64,000 nucleotides of DNA from Cellulomonas dongxiuzhuiae (GTDB lineage Bacteria > Actinomycetota > Actinomycetes > Actinomycetales > Cellulomonadaceae): NCBI RefSeq assembly GCF_018623035.1, contig NZ_CP076023.1, positions 2,294,001 to 2,358,000 on the forward strand. Reading direction: 5' to 3'. A model generated the notes under the pieces. The model saw only the letters and a program-made list of their open reading frames with translations. It was not told the origin of the DNA and did no database searches. Every line of letters begins with the position of its first letter. The first letter of the stretch is position 1. Both the position numbers and the translations under genes were made by a program. Shown here in pieces: positions 26,240 to 35,068 of this stretch.

Positions 26240-27525
26240 CGCACGACGACGTCCGCACCGTCGTCGCCGACCGTCACCTCGTGGCGGGAGCCGTCCACCT
26301 CGACGGCGTACCGCCCGGGCATGCCGCTGATCGCGACGCGCCCGTCGTCGTCGGTCGTCGCGGTCGTCGGCGCGAGCCACCACTGCCCGCGGATCAGGCC
26401 GCGCAGCGCGTCGTACGCCGGCTTGGGCGTCCCGTCCGCGAACACCAGACCGCCCGGCGCGTTGAGCCACATGCCGTGGTCGGACAGCCCCCAGTACGTG
26501 ATGACCTGCACGCGCGGGTCCGCGACGAGCGTGGTGTAGAGCTCCACGGCGTCCTGCGCCTGGCGCTCGAGGCCGTCCGGTGTGCTGGGCCACTCCTTGA
26601 CCTGGTGGTCGTTCAGGTCCTCGATGTGCCGGGGCATGTGGTCGCCGGACATCAGGGTGATCTCCGTGAAGTGCAGCGGCAGGCCGAACCGGCCGAAGCG
26701 CTCGAGCACGTCGAGCGTCTTGTCCTTGCCCCACGTGCCCTTGTGCATGTGGCTCTGCAGGCCCAGCGCGTCGATGCGGATGCCGGCGGCGAGGCACTCC
26801 TCGATGAGGTGCTCGTAGTCGGCGGACATGTCGAAGTCGTTGAGCAGCAGCGTCGCCGACGGGTTGGCGGCACGGGCCTCCTCGAACGCCAGGCGCACCA
26901 TCCCGACGCGGCCCACGGTCTTCGCGACGCGCGTCACGGCGTTGTCGTCCTTGGTGAAGACGGGCATGATCACGACCTCGTTGATCGCGTCCCACGTGTC
27001 GACGAGCCCGGCGAACTCCGACGCGTCGCGCTGGACGCGGGCGCGCAGCAGCCGCAGGACCTCGTCGTCGGCCTTGGGCACCAGCCACTGCGGGGCGACC
27101 GTGTGCCAGACCAGCGGGTGGCCCTTCACGCGCGCGCCGCGCGAGACGAAGTGCTCGGCCGCGGCGCGCAGCGCTGCGGTGCGGGGCCCGCCCTCCTCGG
27201 GCTCGAACGTGCCCCAGTAGAACGGCAGGGTCGCGGTGTCGAACAGGTCGAACCACAGGGCGTCGAGGCGCTCGTGCAGCTCCTCCTCCGCCGCCGTGAA
27301 CGGCTTCCCGGCGAGCCGGCGCCCCGCACGGTGCACCTCGTCGAACCCGATGCACCCGAACCCGAGGTCGTGCCCGGTCTGCTCCACGGTGACGGGCGCC
27401 CCCACCAGTGGGTTCCCGGCACGGTCGAGCACCTGCACCGTCCGGGTCCGGGTGCGGTGCGCGACGGTGGGGTCGGTGGCTGCAGCGGCGGCCACGACGG
27501 CGGACGGGTGCGACTGGGGGGTCAT
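26236..27525 (-). CDS. GH10 endo-1,4-beta-xylanase without signal peptide
   Basis: A 429-residue glycoside hydrolase family 10 enzyme. The acid/base Glu is in WDAINEVV (E183) and the nucleophile in LHFTE (E288); HPLVWH (136-141) and QSHMHKG (257-263) are family motifs. The N terminus is short, with no hydrophobic signal sequence, and a beta-strand-like segment (TVQVLDRAGNPLVGAPVTVE) precedes the barrel. The last 40 residues look like a small beta domain. The enzyme would therefore be cytosolic and act on short, imported xylo-oligosaccharides rather than on polymer. ATG 27525 has GAGGAG five bases upstream. The stop overlaps the MFS start. Confidence 0.9.
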   Translation of the reverse strand: MTPQSHPSAVVAAAAATDPTVAHRTRTRTVQVLDRAGNPLVGAPVTVEQTGHDLGFGCIGFDEVHRAGRRLAGKPFTAAEEELHERLDALWFDLFDTATLPFYWGTFEPEEGGPRTAALRAAAEHFVSRGARVKGHPLVWHTVAPQWLVPKADDEVLRLLRARVQRDASEFAGLVDTWDAINEVVIMPVFTKDDNAVTRVAKTVGRVGMVRLAFEEARAANPSATLLLNDFDMSADYEHLIEECLAAGIRIDALGLQSHMHKGTWGKDKTLDVLERFGRFGLPLHFTEITLMSGDHMPRHIEDLNDHQVKEWPSTPDGLERQAQDAVELYTTLVADPRVQVITYWGLSDHGMWLNAPGGLVFADGTPKPAYDALRGLIRGQWWLAPTTATTDDDGRVAISGMPGRYAVEVDGSRHEVTVGDDGADVVVR

Positions 27526-27610
27526 GCGGCTCCTCAGGACATGGGGACAGAGCGTGCACGACCGCGACCGAGAGGCGAGCGTCGTCGCACGTGCGCACAG
27601 GCTCTCATCC

Positions 27611-29041
27611 TCAGGCCGGGATCCCCAGCACCCACGAGGCGAGCGTCGTCACCGTGAGCGTCACGAGGAGCACCGACGCCACGCTCAGGGGGGCGCCGGC
27701 ACGCATCATGTCCGGCACGCGCACGTACCCCGAGGAGTACGCGATGGCGTTGGGCGGTGTGGCGGCGGGCATCATGAACGTGCAGCCGGCCGCCAGCGCG
27801 ACCGGCACGGCGAGGAGCAGCGGGCCGTAGCCGAGCGAGGCACCGACCGTGCTCATGATCGGCAGCAGCGTCGCGGCGGTGGCGGTGTTCGACATGAACT
27901 CCGTCATCGCGACGGTCAGCAGGCAGACCACCGCGACCACGACCACCGTCGGCAGCCCGCCCAGCCCGTGGGCTCGTTCGCCGATCCACCGCGACAGCCC
28001 CGACGACGTGATCTGCGACGCGAGCGCGAGCCCACCCCCGAACAGCAGCAGGATCCCCCAGGGCAGCTCACGCGTGTCCGACCAGTCGAGCAGCCGCCCG
28101 CCGCAGTCCTCACCCGAGGGCAGCAGGAACAGCAGGAAGGCGACGAGGATCGCCACCACCTCGTCCGTCACCGGGGTGTCGCGCCAGAGGATCGGCAGCG
28201 CGATCCACGAGACCGCGGCGAGCACGAACACGGCGACGACGCGCCGCTGCGGGCGGCCCATCGGCCCGAGCCTCTCGAGCTCGGTGCGCACCACCGTGTC
28301 GTCGTCGCACAGCGGCGCGGGGTCGAAGCGGAACACGACCCGGGTCAGCAGGAGCCAGGCGAGCAGCAGGAAGACCACCGACAGCGGCAGCCCCACGGCC
28401 ATCCACTGGCCGAAGGAGATCTCGATGCCGTAGGTCTCCGACATGTACCCGACGAGCAGGGCGTTGGGCGGGCTGGCGATGATCGTGCCGAACGACCCGA
28501 TCGTGGCCGCGTACGCGATGCCCAGCATCAGCGCGGCGGACAGCCGGCCGTCGACCTCGCCCCGCTCACGACCCAGCAGCGCCAGGACCGACACCCCGAT
28601 GGGCAGCATCATCACCGCCGTCGCGGTGTTGGACACCCACATGCTCAGCAGCGCGGTCGCGAGCATCATGCCGAGCACCAGCCGGCGCGGCGCGGTGCCG
28701 ACCAGCCGCACGACGCCGAGCGCGATGCGCAGGTGCACGTCCCAGCGCTGCAGCGCGATCGCCAGGACGAACCCGCCGAAGAACAGGAAGATGACCTTGT
28801 TCGCGTACGGGGCGGCGACGTCACCGATCGGCGCGGCACCCGCGACGGGAAGCACGACCAGCGGGAGCAGCGCGGTGACGGCCAGCGGGAGGGCCTCGGT
28901 CATCCACCACACGCCCATCAGGACGAGCGTCGCCGCGGTCAGCGCGCCCGCGTACGCGGGCGCACCGGAGGCCTCGGGCTGCATGTCCGGGACCGCCCAG
29001 AGCGCGAGGACCGCGAGGAGGGGCCCGACGACGAGGCCCAC
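27611..29041 (-). CDS. DASS-family sodium/anion symporter (SLC13-type)
   Basis: A 476-residue membrane protein from GTG 29041. The two SNT sodium/substrate motifs of the DASS family are present as MWVSNTATAVMMLP and FMSNTATAATLLP, with many hydrophobic helices and IASPPNALLVGY / MPAATPPNAIAYSSG re-entrant-loop sequences. Family members import dicarboxylates, citrate or sulfate with Na+. The start is uncertain: 35 further codons in the same frame upstream look like coding sequence (ERLRRPSRA before the GTG), but contain no ATG, GTG or TTG; an ATC at 29146 has GAGAGGG upstream. The gene may thus be longer or use a rare start codon. Confidence 0.85.
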   Translation of the reverse strand: MGLVVGPLLAVLALWAVPDMQPEASGAPAYAGALTAATLVLMGVWWMTEALPLAVTALLPLVVLPVAGAAPIGDVAAPYANKVIFLFFGGFVLAIALQRWDVHLRIALGVVRLVGTAPRRLVLGMMLATALLSMWVSNTATAVMMLPIGVSVLALLGRERGEVDGRLSAALMLGIAYAATIGSFGTIIASPPNALLVGYMSETYGIEISFGQWMAVGLPLSVVFLLLAWLLLTRVVFRFDPAPLCDDDTVVRTELERLGPMGRPQRRVVAVFVLAAVSWIALPILWRDTPVTDEVVAILVAFLLFLLPSGEDCGGRLLDWSDTRELPWGILLLFGGGLALASQITSSGLSRWIGERAHGLGGLPTVVVVAVVCLLTVAMTEFMSNTATAATLLPIMSTVGASLGYGPLLLAVPVALAAGCTFMMPAATPPNAIAYSSGYVRVPDMMRAGAPLSVASVLLVTLTVTTLASWVLGIPA

Positions 29042-29269
29042 GGTGGCACGGCTCGGCCGGCGCAGCCGCTCCGCGAGCGGAGGTCCTCCTTGCGATCCGG
29101 CTCCGGCTGACGGGTGCGTGGGTGTGGTGGCGGCGGTCGCGTTGATGGCTCGACCCTCTCGTCTCGTGAGCGGGTGTGGTCGTCCCTCTCGACGCTACGT
29201 CGCAGCCAGTGGCCCCTCGTGGGACCTTCGGTCGGCCCCGTCAGCCCGCGCGATCGGCCTTCCCTGCGC

Positions 29270-31261
29270 TCACTGGGCCGGGTCCGCCGCGGCGGCGAAC
29301 TGGCTCTCGTAGAGCCGCGCGTACGCACCTCCGGCGGTCACGAGCTCGTCGTGGCTGCCCTTCTCGACGATCTGGCCGTGCTCCATGACGAGGATGACGT
29401 CGGCATCGCGGATCGTCGACAACCGGTGCGCGATGACGAAGGACGTGCGCCCGACGCGCAGGGCGTTCATCGCGTGCTGCACGAGAACCTCGGTCCGCGT
29501 GTCGACCGAGGACGTCGCCTCGTCGAGGATGAGGATCGCCGGGTCGGCCAGGAAGGCGCGCGCGATGGTCAGCAGCTGCTTCTCGCCCGCCGAGACCGCG
29601 CCGCCCTCGTCGTCGAGCACGGTGTCGTAGCCGTCGGGCAGCGTCCGCACGAAGCGGTCGACGTGGGTAGCCACCGCCGCCTCGACGATCTGCACGTGCG
29701 TCGCCTCGTCGACGCCGTAGGCGATGTTCTCCGCGATCGTGCCCTGGTACAGCCACGTGTCCTGCAGGACCATGCCCATCTGCGAGCGCAGGGCGTCACG
29801 CGTCAGGTCGCGCGTGTCCACGCCGTCGAGCGTGATCCGGCCGGCGTCGACCTCGTAGAACCGCATGATGAGGTTGACCAGCGTCGTCTTGCCGGCACCG
29901 GTCGGTCCGACGATCGCGACGGTCTGGCCGGGCTCCGCGACGACCGACAGGTGCTCGATGAGCGGGGTGTCGGGCTCGTAGCGGAACGACACGTCCTCGA
30001 AGGCGACCCGGCCCTGCACGCGCGGCGCGAGCGCGGCGGGCTGCACGGGGTCCGGCGACTGCTCGTCGGCGTCGAGGAGCTCGAACACCCGCTCGGCCGA
30101 GGCGACGCCCGACTGCAGGAGGTTGGCCATCGACGCGATCTGCGTGATCGGCTGCGTGAACTGCCGTGAGTACTGGATGAACGCCTGCACGTCGCCGAGC
30201 GTCATCGTCCCCGACGCGACGCGCAGCCCTCCGACCACGGCCACCACCAGGTAGTTGAGGTTCGCGACGAACCCCAGGGCCGGCTGGATGATCCCCGAGA
30301 TGAACTGCGCCTTGAACGCCGAGTCGTAGAGCCGCTCGTTGCGCTCGGCGAACGTCGCGGCGGCCTCGTCCTGGCGCCCGAACACGGTCACGAGGGCGTG
30401 CCCGGTGAACATCTCCTCGATGTGCGCGTTGAGCTTGCCGGTCCAGGCCCACTGCTCGACGAACTGCGGCTGCGAGCGCTTGGCGATCGCGGCGGCGATG
30501 ACCACGGACAGCGGGACGGTGACGAGCGCGACGACCGCGAGCAGCGGCGAGATCCAGAACATCATCGCGAGGACGCCGATGACCGTGAGCACCGACGTCA
30601 CCAGCTGCGACAGCGTCTGCTGCACGGTCTGCGCGACGTTGTCGATGTCGTTGGTGACGCGGGACAGCAGCTCGCCGCGGGGCTGCCGGTCGAAGTAGGA
30701 CAGCGGGACGCGGCCGATCTTCTCCTCGACCTGCGACCGCAGCCGTCGGACCGTGTTCTGCACGGCACGCGCCGTCAGTCGTCCCTGGAGCCAGCCGAAG
30801 AAGAACGCCGCGACGTACACCAGGAGCACGATCAGCAGGATCGAGCCGAGCTTCTCGAAGTCCACGCCGGCCCCGACGGTCAGGGCCGACATGCCGCCGA
30901 CGAGGTCCGCGAGCTGGTCCTGGCCGGCGGCGCGCAGCGCCTCGACGGCCTGCGACTGCGTCGTGCCGGCGGGGACGACCTGCACGAGCTGGCGGGACAC
31001 CACGCCCTCGAACAGCACGTCGGTGGCGGTCCCGAGGAGCTTGGGACCGGCGACCGCGGCCGCGACGGACAGCGTGCCGAGCACGAGGACCGCGATGAGC
31101 CGGGCACGTTCGGGCCGCAGCACCGTGAGCAGGCGCCGCAGGGACCCGCGGAAGTTCATCGACTTCTGACCGGGCATCCCCAGGCCCATGCCCATGGGTC
31201 CGCCGCGCGGACCGCCCGGCGGCGGGCCGGCGGGCCGCGCTTCCTTGGTCGTGGCGCTCAT
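29270..31261 (-). CDS. ABC exporter subunit with catalytic site (membrane plus ATPase domains)
   Basis: A 663-residue half transporter. Six membrane helices fill about 55-370 and the nucleotide-binding domain about 400-655. Walker A is GPTGAGKTT, Walker B ILILDEATS with the catalytic Glu, and the signature is the divergent SAGEKQ instead of LSGGQ. The N terminus is Gly/Pro/Met-rich, and a long loop (about 85-130) lies between the first two helices. The start ATG overlaps the stop of the partner gene (ATGA). Together they form a heterodimeric type IV exporter of the TM287/288-LmrCD kind, pumping drugs, lipids or peptides; substrate unknown. Confidence 0.9.
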   Translation of the reverse strand: MSATTKEARPAGPPPGGPRGGPMGMGLGMPGQKSMNFRGSLRRLLTVLRPERARLIAVLVLGTLSVAAAVAGPKLLGTATDVLFEGVVSRQLVQVVPAGTTQSQAVEALRAAGQDQLADLVGGMSALTVGAGVDFEKLGSILLIVLLVYVAAFFFGWLQGRLTARAVQNTVRRLRSQVEEKIGRVPLSYFDRQPRGELLSRVTNDIDNVAQTVQQTLSQLVTSVLTVIGVLAMMFWISPLLAVVALVTVPLSVVIAAAIAKRSQPQFVEQWAWTGKLNAHIEEMFTGHALVTVFGRQDEAAATFAERNERLYDSAFKAQFISGIIQPALGFVANLNYLVVAVVGGLRVASGTMTLGDVQAFIQYSRQFTQPITQIASMANLLQSGVASAERVFELLDADEQSPDPVQPAALAPRVQGRVAFEDVSFRYEPDTPLIEHLSVVAEPGQTVAIVGPTGAGKTTLVNLIMRFYEVDAGRITLDGVDTRDLTRDALRSQMGMVLQDTWLYQGTIAENIAYGVDEATHVQIVEAAVATHVDRFVRTLPDGYDTVLDDEGGAVSAGEKQLLTIARAFLADPAILILDEATSSVDTRTEVLVQHAMNALRVGRTSFVIAHRLSTIRDADVILVMEHGQIVEKGSHDELVTAGGAYARLYESQFAAAADPAQ

Positions 31262-33003
31262 GCCGCCTCCTGCGCGCTCAGCTGGGAGTACACGATCTCC
31301 TGGTACGTGGGGTTCGACGCGAGCAGCTCGTCGTGCGTGCCGTCCCCCACGACGCGTCCCTCGTCCAGGACGAGGATGCGGTCCGCCGACCGGATGGTCG
31401 CGACGCGCTGCGCGACCACCAGGACCGTGGCCGCGCGCGTCTCCGGCACCAGAGCGGCGCGCAGGGCGGCGTCGGTGGCGTAGTCGAGGGCCGAGAACGA
31501 GTCGTCGAACAGGTAGATGCTCGGGCGCCGGACGAGGGCGCGCGCGATCGCGAGGCGTTGGCGCTGGCCCCCGGACAGGTTGGTACCTCCCTGCGCCACC
31601 GGGGCGTCCAGCCCGTCGGGCAGCTCCTCGACGAAGCGCCGGGCCTGCGCCACCTCGAGCGCGTGCCACAGCTCGTCGTCGTCGGCGTCCGGCTTGCCGA
31701 ACTGGAGGTTGCTGCGCACGGTGCCGGTGAACAGGTACGGTCGCTGCGGCACGAGCCCGATGCGGCTGCCGAGCGCGACCGGGTCGGCGTCGCGCACGTC
31801 GACGCCGTCGATGAGGACACGCCCCCCGGTGACGTCGTACAGACGTGGCACGAGGTGCAGCAACGTGGTCTTGCCGGAGCCCGTGGAGCCGATGATCGCC
31901 GTGGTGCGGCCGGGCTCGGCGACGAAGGACACGTCGTGGAGCACCGGGTCCTCGGCCCCCGGGTAGCGGAACTCCACACCCCGCAGCTCGAGGAGCCCGG
32001 GGCGCGCCGCCGCGCCGGTCGGGAAGGCGACGGGACGCTCCGGCGGCACGACGGTGGTGGAGGTGTCGAGGACCTCGCTGATGCGGTCGGCGGAGACCAT
32101 GGCCCGCGGGACCATGACGACCATCATCGAGCTCATCATCACGGCCATGAGGACGAACATGATGTAGCTGAGGAACGCGATCAGCGACCCGATCTGCATC
32201 TGACCGGCGTCGACCCGCTGGGCCCCGAACCACACCACCGAGACGCTCGAGAGGTTCATCACCAGCATCACGACCGGGAACATCAGGGCGAACAGCAGGC
32301 CCGCCCGCAGCGAGGCGATGTAGAGGTCCGTGTTGGCCACCTCGAACCGCGCCTGCTCCTGGCGCTCGCGCACGAACGCCCGGATGACGCGCACCCCGGA
32401 CAGCTGCTCGCGCATGACGCGGTTGACCGCGTCGATGCGCGTCTGCATCTGCCGGAACCACGGGACCATGCGCGACACGATCAGGCCGATGACGACCGCC
32501 AGGACCGGCACGATCACGAGCAGCAGCCCCGAGAGGGGCACGTCCTCGCGCAGCGACATCACGACGCCGCCCACGAGCATCAGCGGCGCCATCACGAGGA
32601 ACACGAAGGTCATGAACACGACCATCTGCACCTGCTGGACGTCGTTCGTCGTCCGGGTGATGAGCGTCGGTGCACCGAACTTGCCCATCTCCTGCTGGGA
32701 GTAGGACTGCACCTGGGCGAACAGCCGTGCCCGCACGTCACGGCCGAAGGCCATCGCCGTGCGTGCGCCGAACCAGACGGCCGCGACGGACGCGACGACC
32801 TGGACCAGGCTGACGCCGAGCATCACGCCGCCGAGACGCCAGATGGTCGCGGTGTCCCCCTGCGCGACACCGTCGTCGATGATGTCGGCGTTCAGGCTCG
32901 GGAGCCAGAGGGTCGCGATGACCTGCACCAGCTGCAGCACGAGCACGGCGACGACGGCGCCCCGGTAGGGCCTCAGGTGCTCCCGCAGGAGACGGACAAG
33001 CAT
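31258..33003 (-). CDS. ABC exporter subunit with degenerate site
   Basis: A 581-residue half transporter. The membrane domain spans about 15-310 and the ATPase domain 340-575. Walker A is GSTGSGKTT, signature LSGGQRQ, but Walker B reads YLFDDSFSALD with Asp in place of the catalytic Glu. With its partner's SAGEKQ signature this gives one hydrolysing and one non-hydrolysing ATP site, the hallmark of asymmetric exporters. ATG 33003 is chosen for GGAAGGG nine bases upstream. It is the first gene of the two-gene operon. Confidence 0.9.
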   Translation of the reverse strand: MLVRLLREHLRPYRGAVVAVLVLQLVQVIATLWLPSLNADIIDDGVAQGDTATIWRLGGVMLGVSLVQVVASVAAVWFGARTAMAFGRDVRARLFAQVQSYSQQEMGKFGAPTLITRTTNDVQQVQMVVFMTFVFLVMAPLMLVGGVVMSLREDVPLSGLLLVIVPVLAVVIGLIVSRMVPWFRQMQTRIDAVNRVMREQLSGVRVIRAFVRERQEQARFEVANTDLYIASLRAGLLFALMFPVVMLVMNLSSVSVVWFGAQRVDAGQMQIGSLIAFLSYIMFVLMAVMMSSMMVVMVPRAMVSADRISEVLDTSTTVVPPERPVAFPTGAAARPGLLELRGVEFRYPGAEDPVLHDVSFVAEPGRTTAIIGSTGSGKTTLLHLVPRLYDVTGGRVLIDGVDVRDADPVALGSRIGLVPQRPYLFTGTVRSNLQFGKPDADDDELWHALEVAQARRFVEELPDGLDAPVAQGGTNLSGGQRQRLAIARALVRRPSIYLFDDSFSALDYATDAALRAALVPETRAATVLVVAQRVATIRSADRILVLDEGRVVGDGTHDELLASNPTYQEIVYSQLSAQEAA

Positions 33004-33138
33004 GGACGGCGCCCTTCCCTGCGACGGTCCCCCGGTGGATCCGTACGGCCGACCGCGGGGGCGGGCCGACCACGGCAGGTACACGATGCCCCCCGCGTGG
33101 CACCGACGCACGACCATTCCGCCGAGGGCGGACAGCCC

Positions 33139-33169
33139 GACGCCGGCACCCGCGGGAGGCACCGGCGTC
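33139..33169 (-). terminator. Candidate terminator after the SPFH gene
   Basis: GACGCCGG (33139-33146) pairs with CCGGCGTC (33162-33169) over 8 bp with a 15-base loop. No T-run follows on the minus strand, so it is only a candidate. Confidence 0.3.
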
Positions 33170-33195
33170 GTGTGGGACGTGCACAGGAGACGGCG

Positions 33196-34419
33196 TCAGG
33201 GTGCCGGCTGCTCCGGCGGACGGGGCTCGTCGCTCGTCGGTGCCGGCTGCGCGGGCGCCGGTGGTGCCTGCGCGGGCGTCGGCGACCCGTACACGGGCTG
33301 CTGCGGCGCCGCAGGGCCCGTGCCCGGGCGCTGCCCACGCTCGGCGGACGGGTCGAACGGCACGCCGGACAGCGTGCCCGCGCTCGTCGCGTCGGCCGTC
33401 GCGGCCGCCGACTCGCGCCGTGCCTCGGCCAGCGCCTCGCTCGGGTCCGTCAGCGAGACGGGGGGCAGCTCGCCCTCGGCGATCGGTGAGCTGCCCGCGG
33501 GGCGGGTCGGGTAGTCGCCCTCGCCGCCGCCGCCCTGGAACCCCTTGGAGAGCCAGCCCAGCGCGCCGCTGAGCTCGGCCGGGAGGAACCACATCTTGTT
33601 CGACGGGCTCGCCGCGATCTTGGGCAGGGTCTGCAGGTACTGGTACGCGAGCAGCTTGGGGTCGGCGTCGCCACGGTGGACGGCGTCGAACACCTGGAGG
33701 ATCGCCCGCGCCTCACCCTCGGCCCGCAGGATCGCCGACTGGGCCTCGCCCTCGGCCCGCAGGATCGCCGACTGCTTCTCGCCCTCGGCAGTGAGGATCG
33801 CCGACTGCTTGACGCCCTCGGCAGTGAGGATCGCGGCACGGCGGTCACGCTCGGCGCGCATCTGCTGCTCCATGGAGCCCTGCACCGACGCCGGCGGGTC
33901 GATCGCCTTGAGCTCGACGCGGTTGACGCGGATGCCCCACTTGCCGGTCGCCTCGTCGAGCACGCCGCGCAGCTGGCCGTTGATCTGGTCGCGGCTCGTC
34001 AGCGTCTGCTCGAGGTCCATCGACCCGATGACGTTGCGCAGGGTCGTGACCGTCAGCTGCTCGATGCCGGTGATGTAGTTGGCGATCTCGTAGACCGCGT
34101 CCTTCGGCGACGTCACCTGGAAGTAGATGACGGTGTCGATGCTCACCACGAGGTTGTCGGAGGTGATCACGGGCTGCGGCGGGAACGAGACGACCTGCTC
34201 GCGCAGGTCCACGCTCGCGCGCACCCGGTCCACGAACGGGATCAGCAGGTGCAGGCCGGCGTCCAGCGTCTTGTTGTACCGTCCGAGCCGCTCGACGATG
34301 ATCGCGACCGCCTGCGGCACGATCCGCACCGCGCGCACCAGGGCGACGACGACGAAGATCAGGACGAGGACGAGGACGAGGATCAGCGCGATCTGGCCGG
34401 CACCGGGGCCGTCGTTCAT
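33196..34419 (-). CDS. SPFH/Band 7 (slipin/stomatin-like) membrane protein
   Basis: A 407-residue protein. One N-terminal membrane helix (residues 9-31) is followed by the Band 7/SPFH domain (VPQAVAIIVERLGRYNKTLD through about 210). Next comes a short coiled coil made of 11-residue repeats of the type AIL(R/T)AEGE(K/A)QS at about 195-245. The C-terminal 110 residues are Pro/Ala/Gln-rich and disordered. Slipin-type proteins scaffold membrane microdomains and often go with an NfeD partner, which is encoded next upstream at 34503. ATG 34419 has GGAGGTCCC directly before it. Confidence 0.9.
   Translation of the reverse strand: MNDGPGAGQIALILVLVLVLIFVVVALVRAVRIVPQAVAIIVERLGRYNKTLDAGLHLLIPFVDRVRASVDLREQVVSFPPQPVITSDNLVVSIDTVIYFQVTSPKDAVYEIANYITGIEQLTVTTLRNVIGSMDLEQTLTSRDQINGQLRGVLDEATGKWGIRVNRVELKAIDPPASVQGSMEQQMRAERDRRAAILTAEGVKQSAILTAEGEKQSAILRAEGEAQSAILRAEGEARAILQVFDAVHRGDADPKLLAYQYLQTLPKIAASPSNKMWFLPAELSGALGWLSKGFQGGGGEGDYPTRPAGSSPIAEGELPPVSLTDPSEALAEARRESAAATADATSAGTLSGVPFDPSAERGQRPGTGPAAPQQPVYGSPTPAQAPPAPAQPAPTSDEPRPPEQPAP
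33697..33833 (-). repeat. Tandem 33-bp repeats inside the SPFH gene
   Basis: Three near-identical 33-base units and one 30-base unit (core AGGATCGCCGACTG) encode the 11-residue AILRAEGEAQS-type coiled-coil repeats. It is a coding repeat, not a CRISPR. Confidence 0.85.
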
Positions 34420-34502
34420 GGGACCTCCGCAGGTTGCGCCGCCCGTACCGGGACGGCCACGGTGACCCGGGAGCCCGGGTCGGATGTCTCGGTCGACAGG
34501 TG

Positions 34503-34976
34503 TCAGGCGGGAGCGACGCCGGGGGCGGCGGTGTCGCCCGGGGCGTTGGCGGCGGCCGGGCTGACGACGGCGGTGGCCCCGTCGATCTTCGTCACCGTGA
34601 CCGCGGTGCCCGGCGGCAGGGAGCCGCCGTCCGCGGTACGGGCGGTCCACACCTCACCGACGAGCTTGACCCGACCGGTGGTGCCGTCGACCGTGGAGAC
34701 GACCGTCGCCGGCCGCCCGACGAGGGCAGCGGCGTTCGTCTCCGGCAGGTCCACGCGGCCCTTGAGGTGCCGCAGCAGCCAGGGCCGCAGCGTCGCCAGG
34801 AGGATGATCGCGGTGAGCGCCGCGACGAGGATCTGCACGGCCACGGGTGCTCCCAGCGCGTACGCCAGCGCACCGGCCAGGGCGCCCCCGGCGAACATCA
34901 CGAGCACGAGGTCCAGCGACAGCATCTCGAGGATGCCGAGCGTCAGGGCTCCCCCGACCCACCAGAGCCATCCCAT
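34503..34976 (-). CDS. NfeD-family membrane protein
   Basis: A 157-residue protein of the short NfeD type. Two or three hydrophobic helices at residues 3-70 (WLWWVGGALTLGILEML, ALAYALGAPVAVQILVAA) precede a C-terminal OB-fold-like beta domain (GRPATVVSTVDGTTGRVKLV, then GEVWTARTADGG) and a Pro/Ala tail. NfeD proteins pair with stomatin/SPFH proteins, and the SPFH gene lies 83 bases downstream on the same strand. ATG 34976 has GGAGG eight bases upstream; GTG 34985 is an alternative. Confidence 0.85.
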   Translation of the reverse strand: MGWLWWVGGALTLGILEMLSLDLVLVMFAGGALAGALAYALGAPVAVQILVAALTAIILLATLRPWLLRHLKGRVDLPETNAAALVGRPATVVSTVDGTTGRVKLVGEVWTARTADGGSLPPGTAVTVTKIDGATAVVSPAAANAPGDTAAPGVAPA

Positions 34977-35068
34977 GCCCGCCACCTCCGCGATCGCCGT
35001 CGTCCGTGGAACGATCCTATGCGATGGCTTTGCGAACCTGTGGGCGGCGGGTCACGGTACGGCCACGA

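Noticed and set aside
24588..27598. Fusion of xylanase region and MFS into one minus-strand protein
   Set aside because: The frame upstream of ATG 26239 is antisense-like low complexity; the xylanase uses another frame with clear GH10 motifs.
33697..33833. Tandem repeats as a possible CRISPR array
   Set aside because: The units are contiguous without spacers, are in frame, and encode a coiled coil of the SPFH protein.
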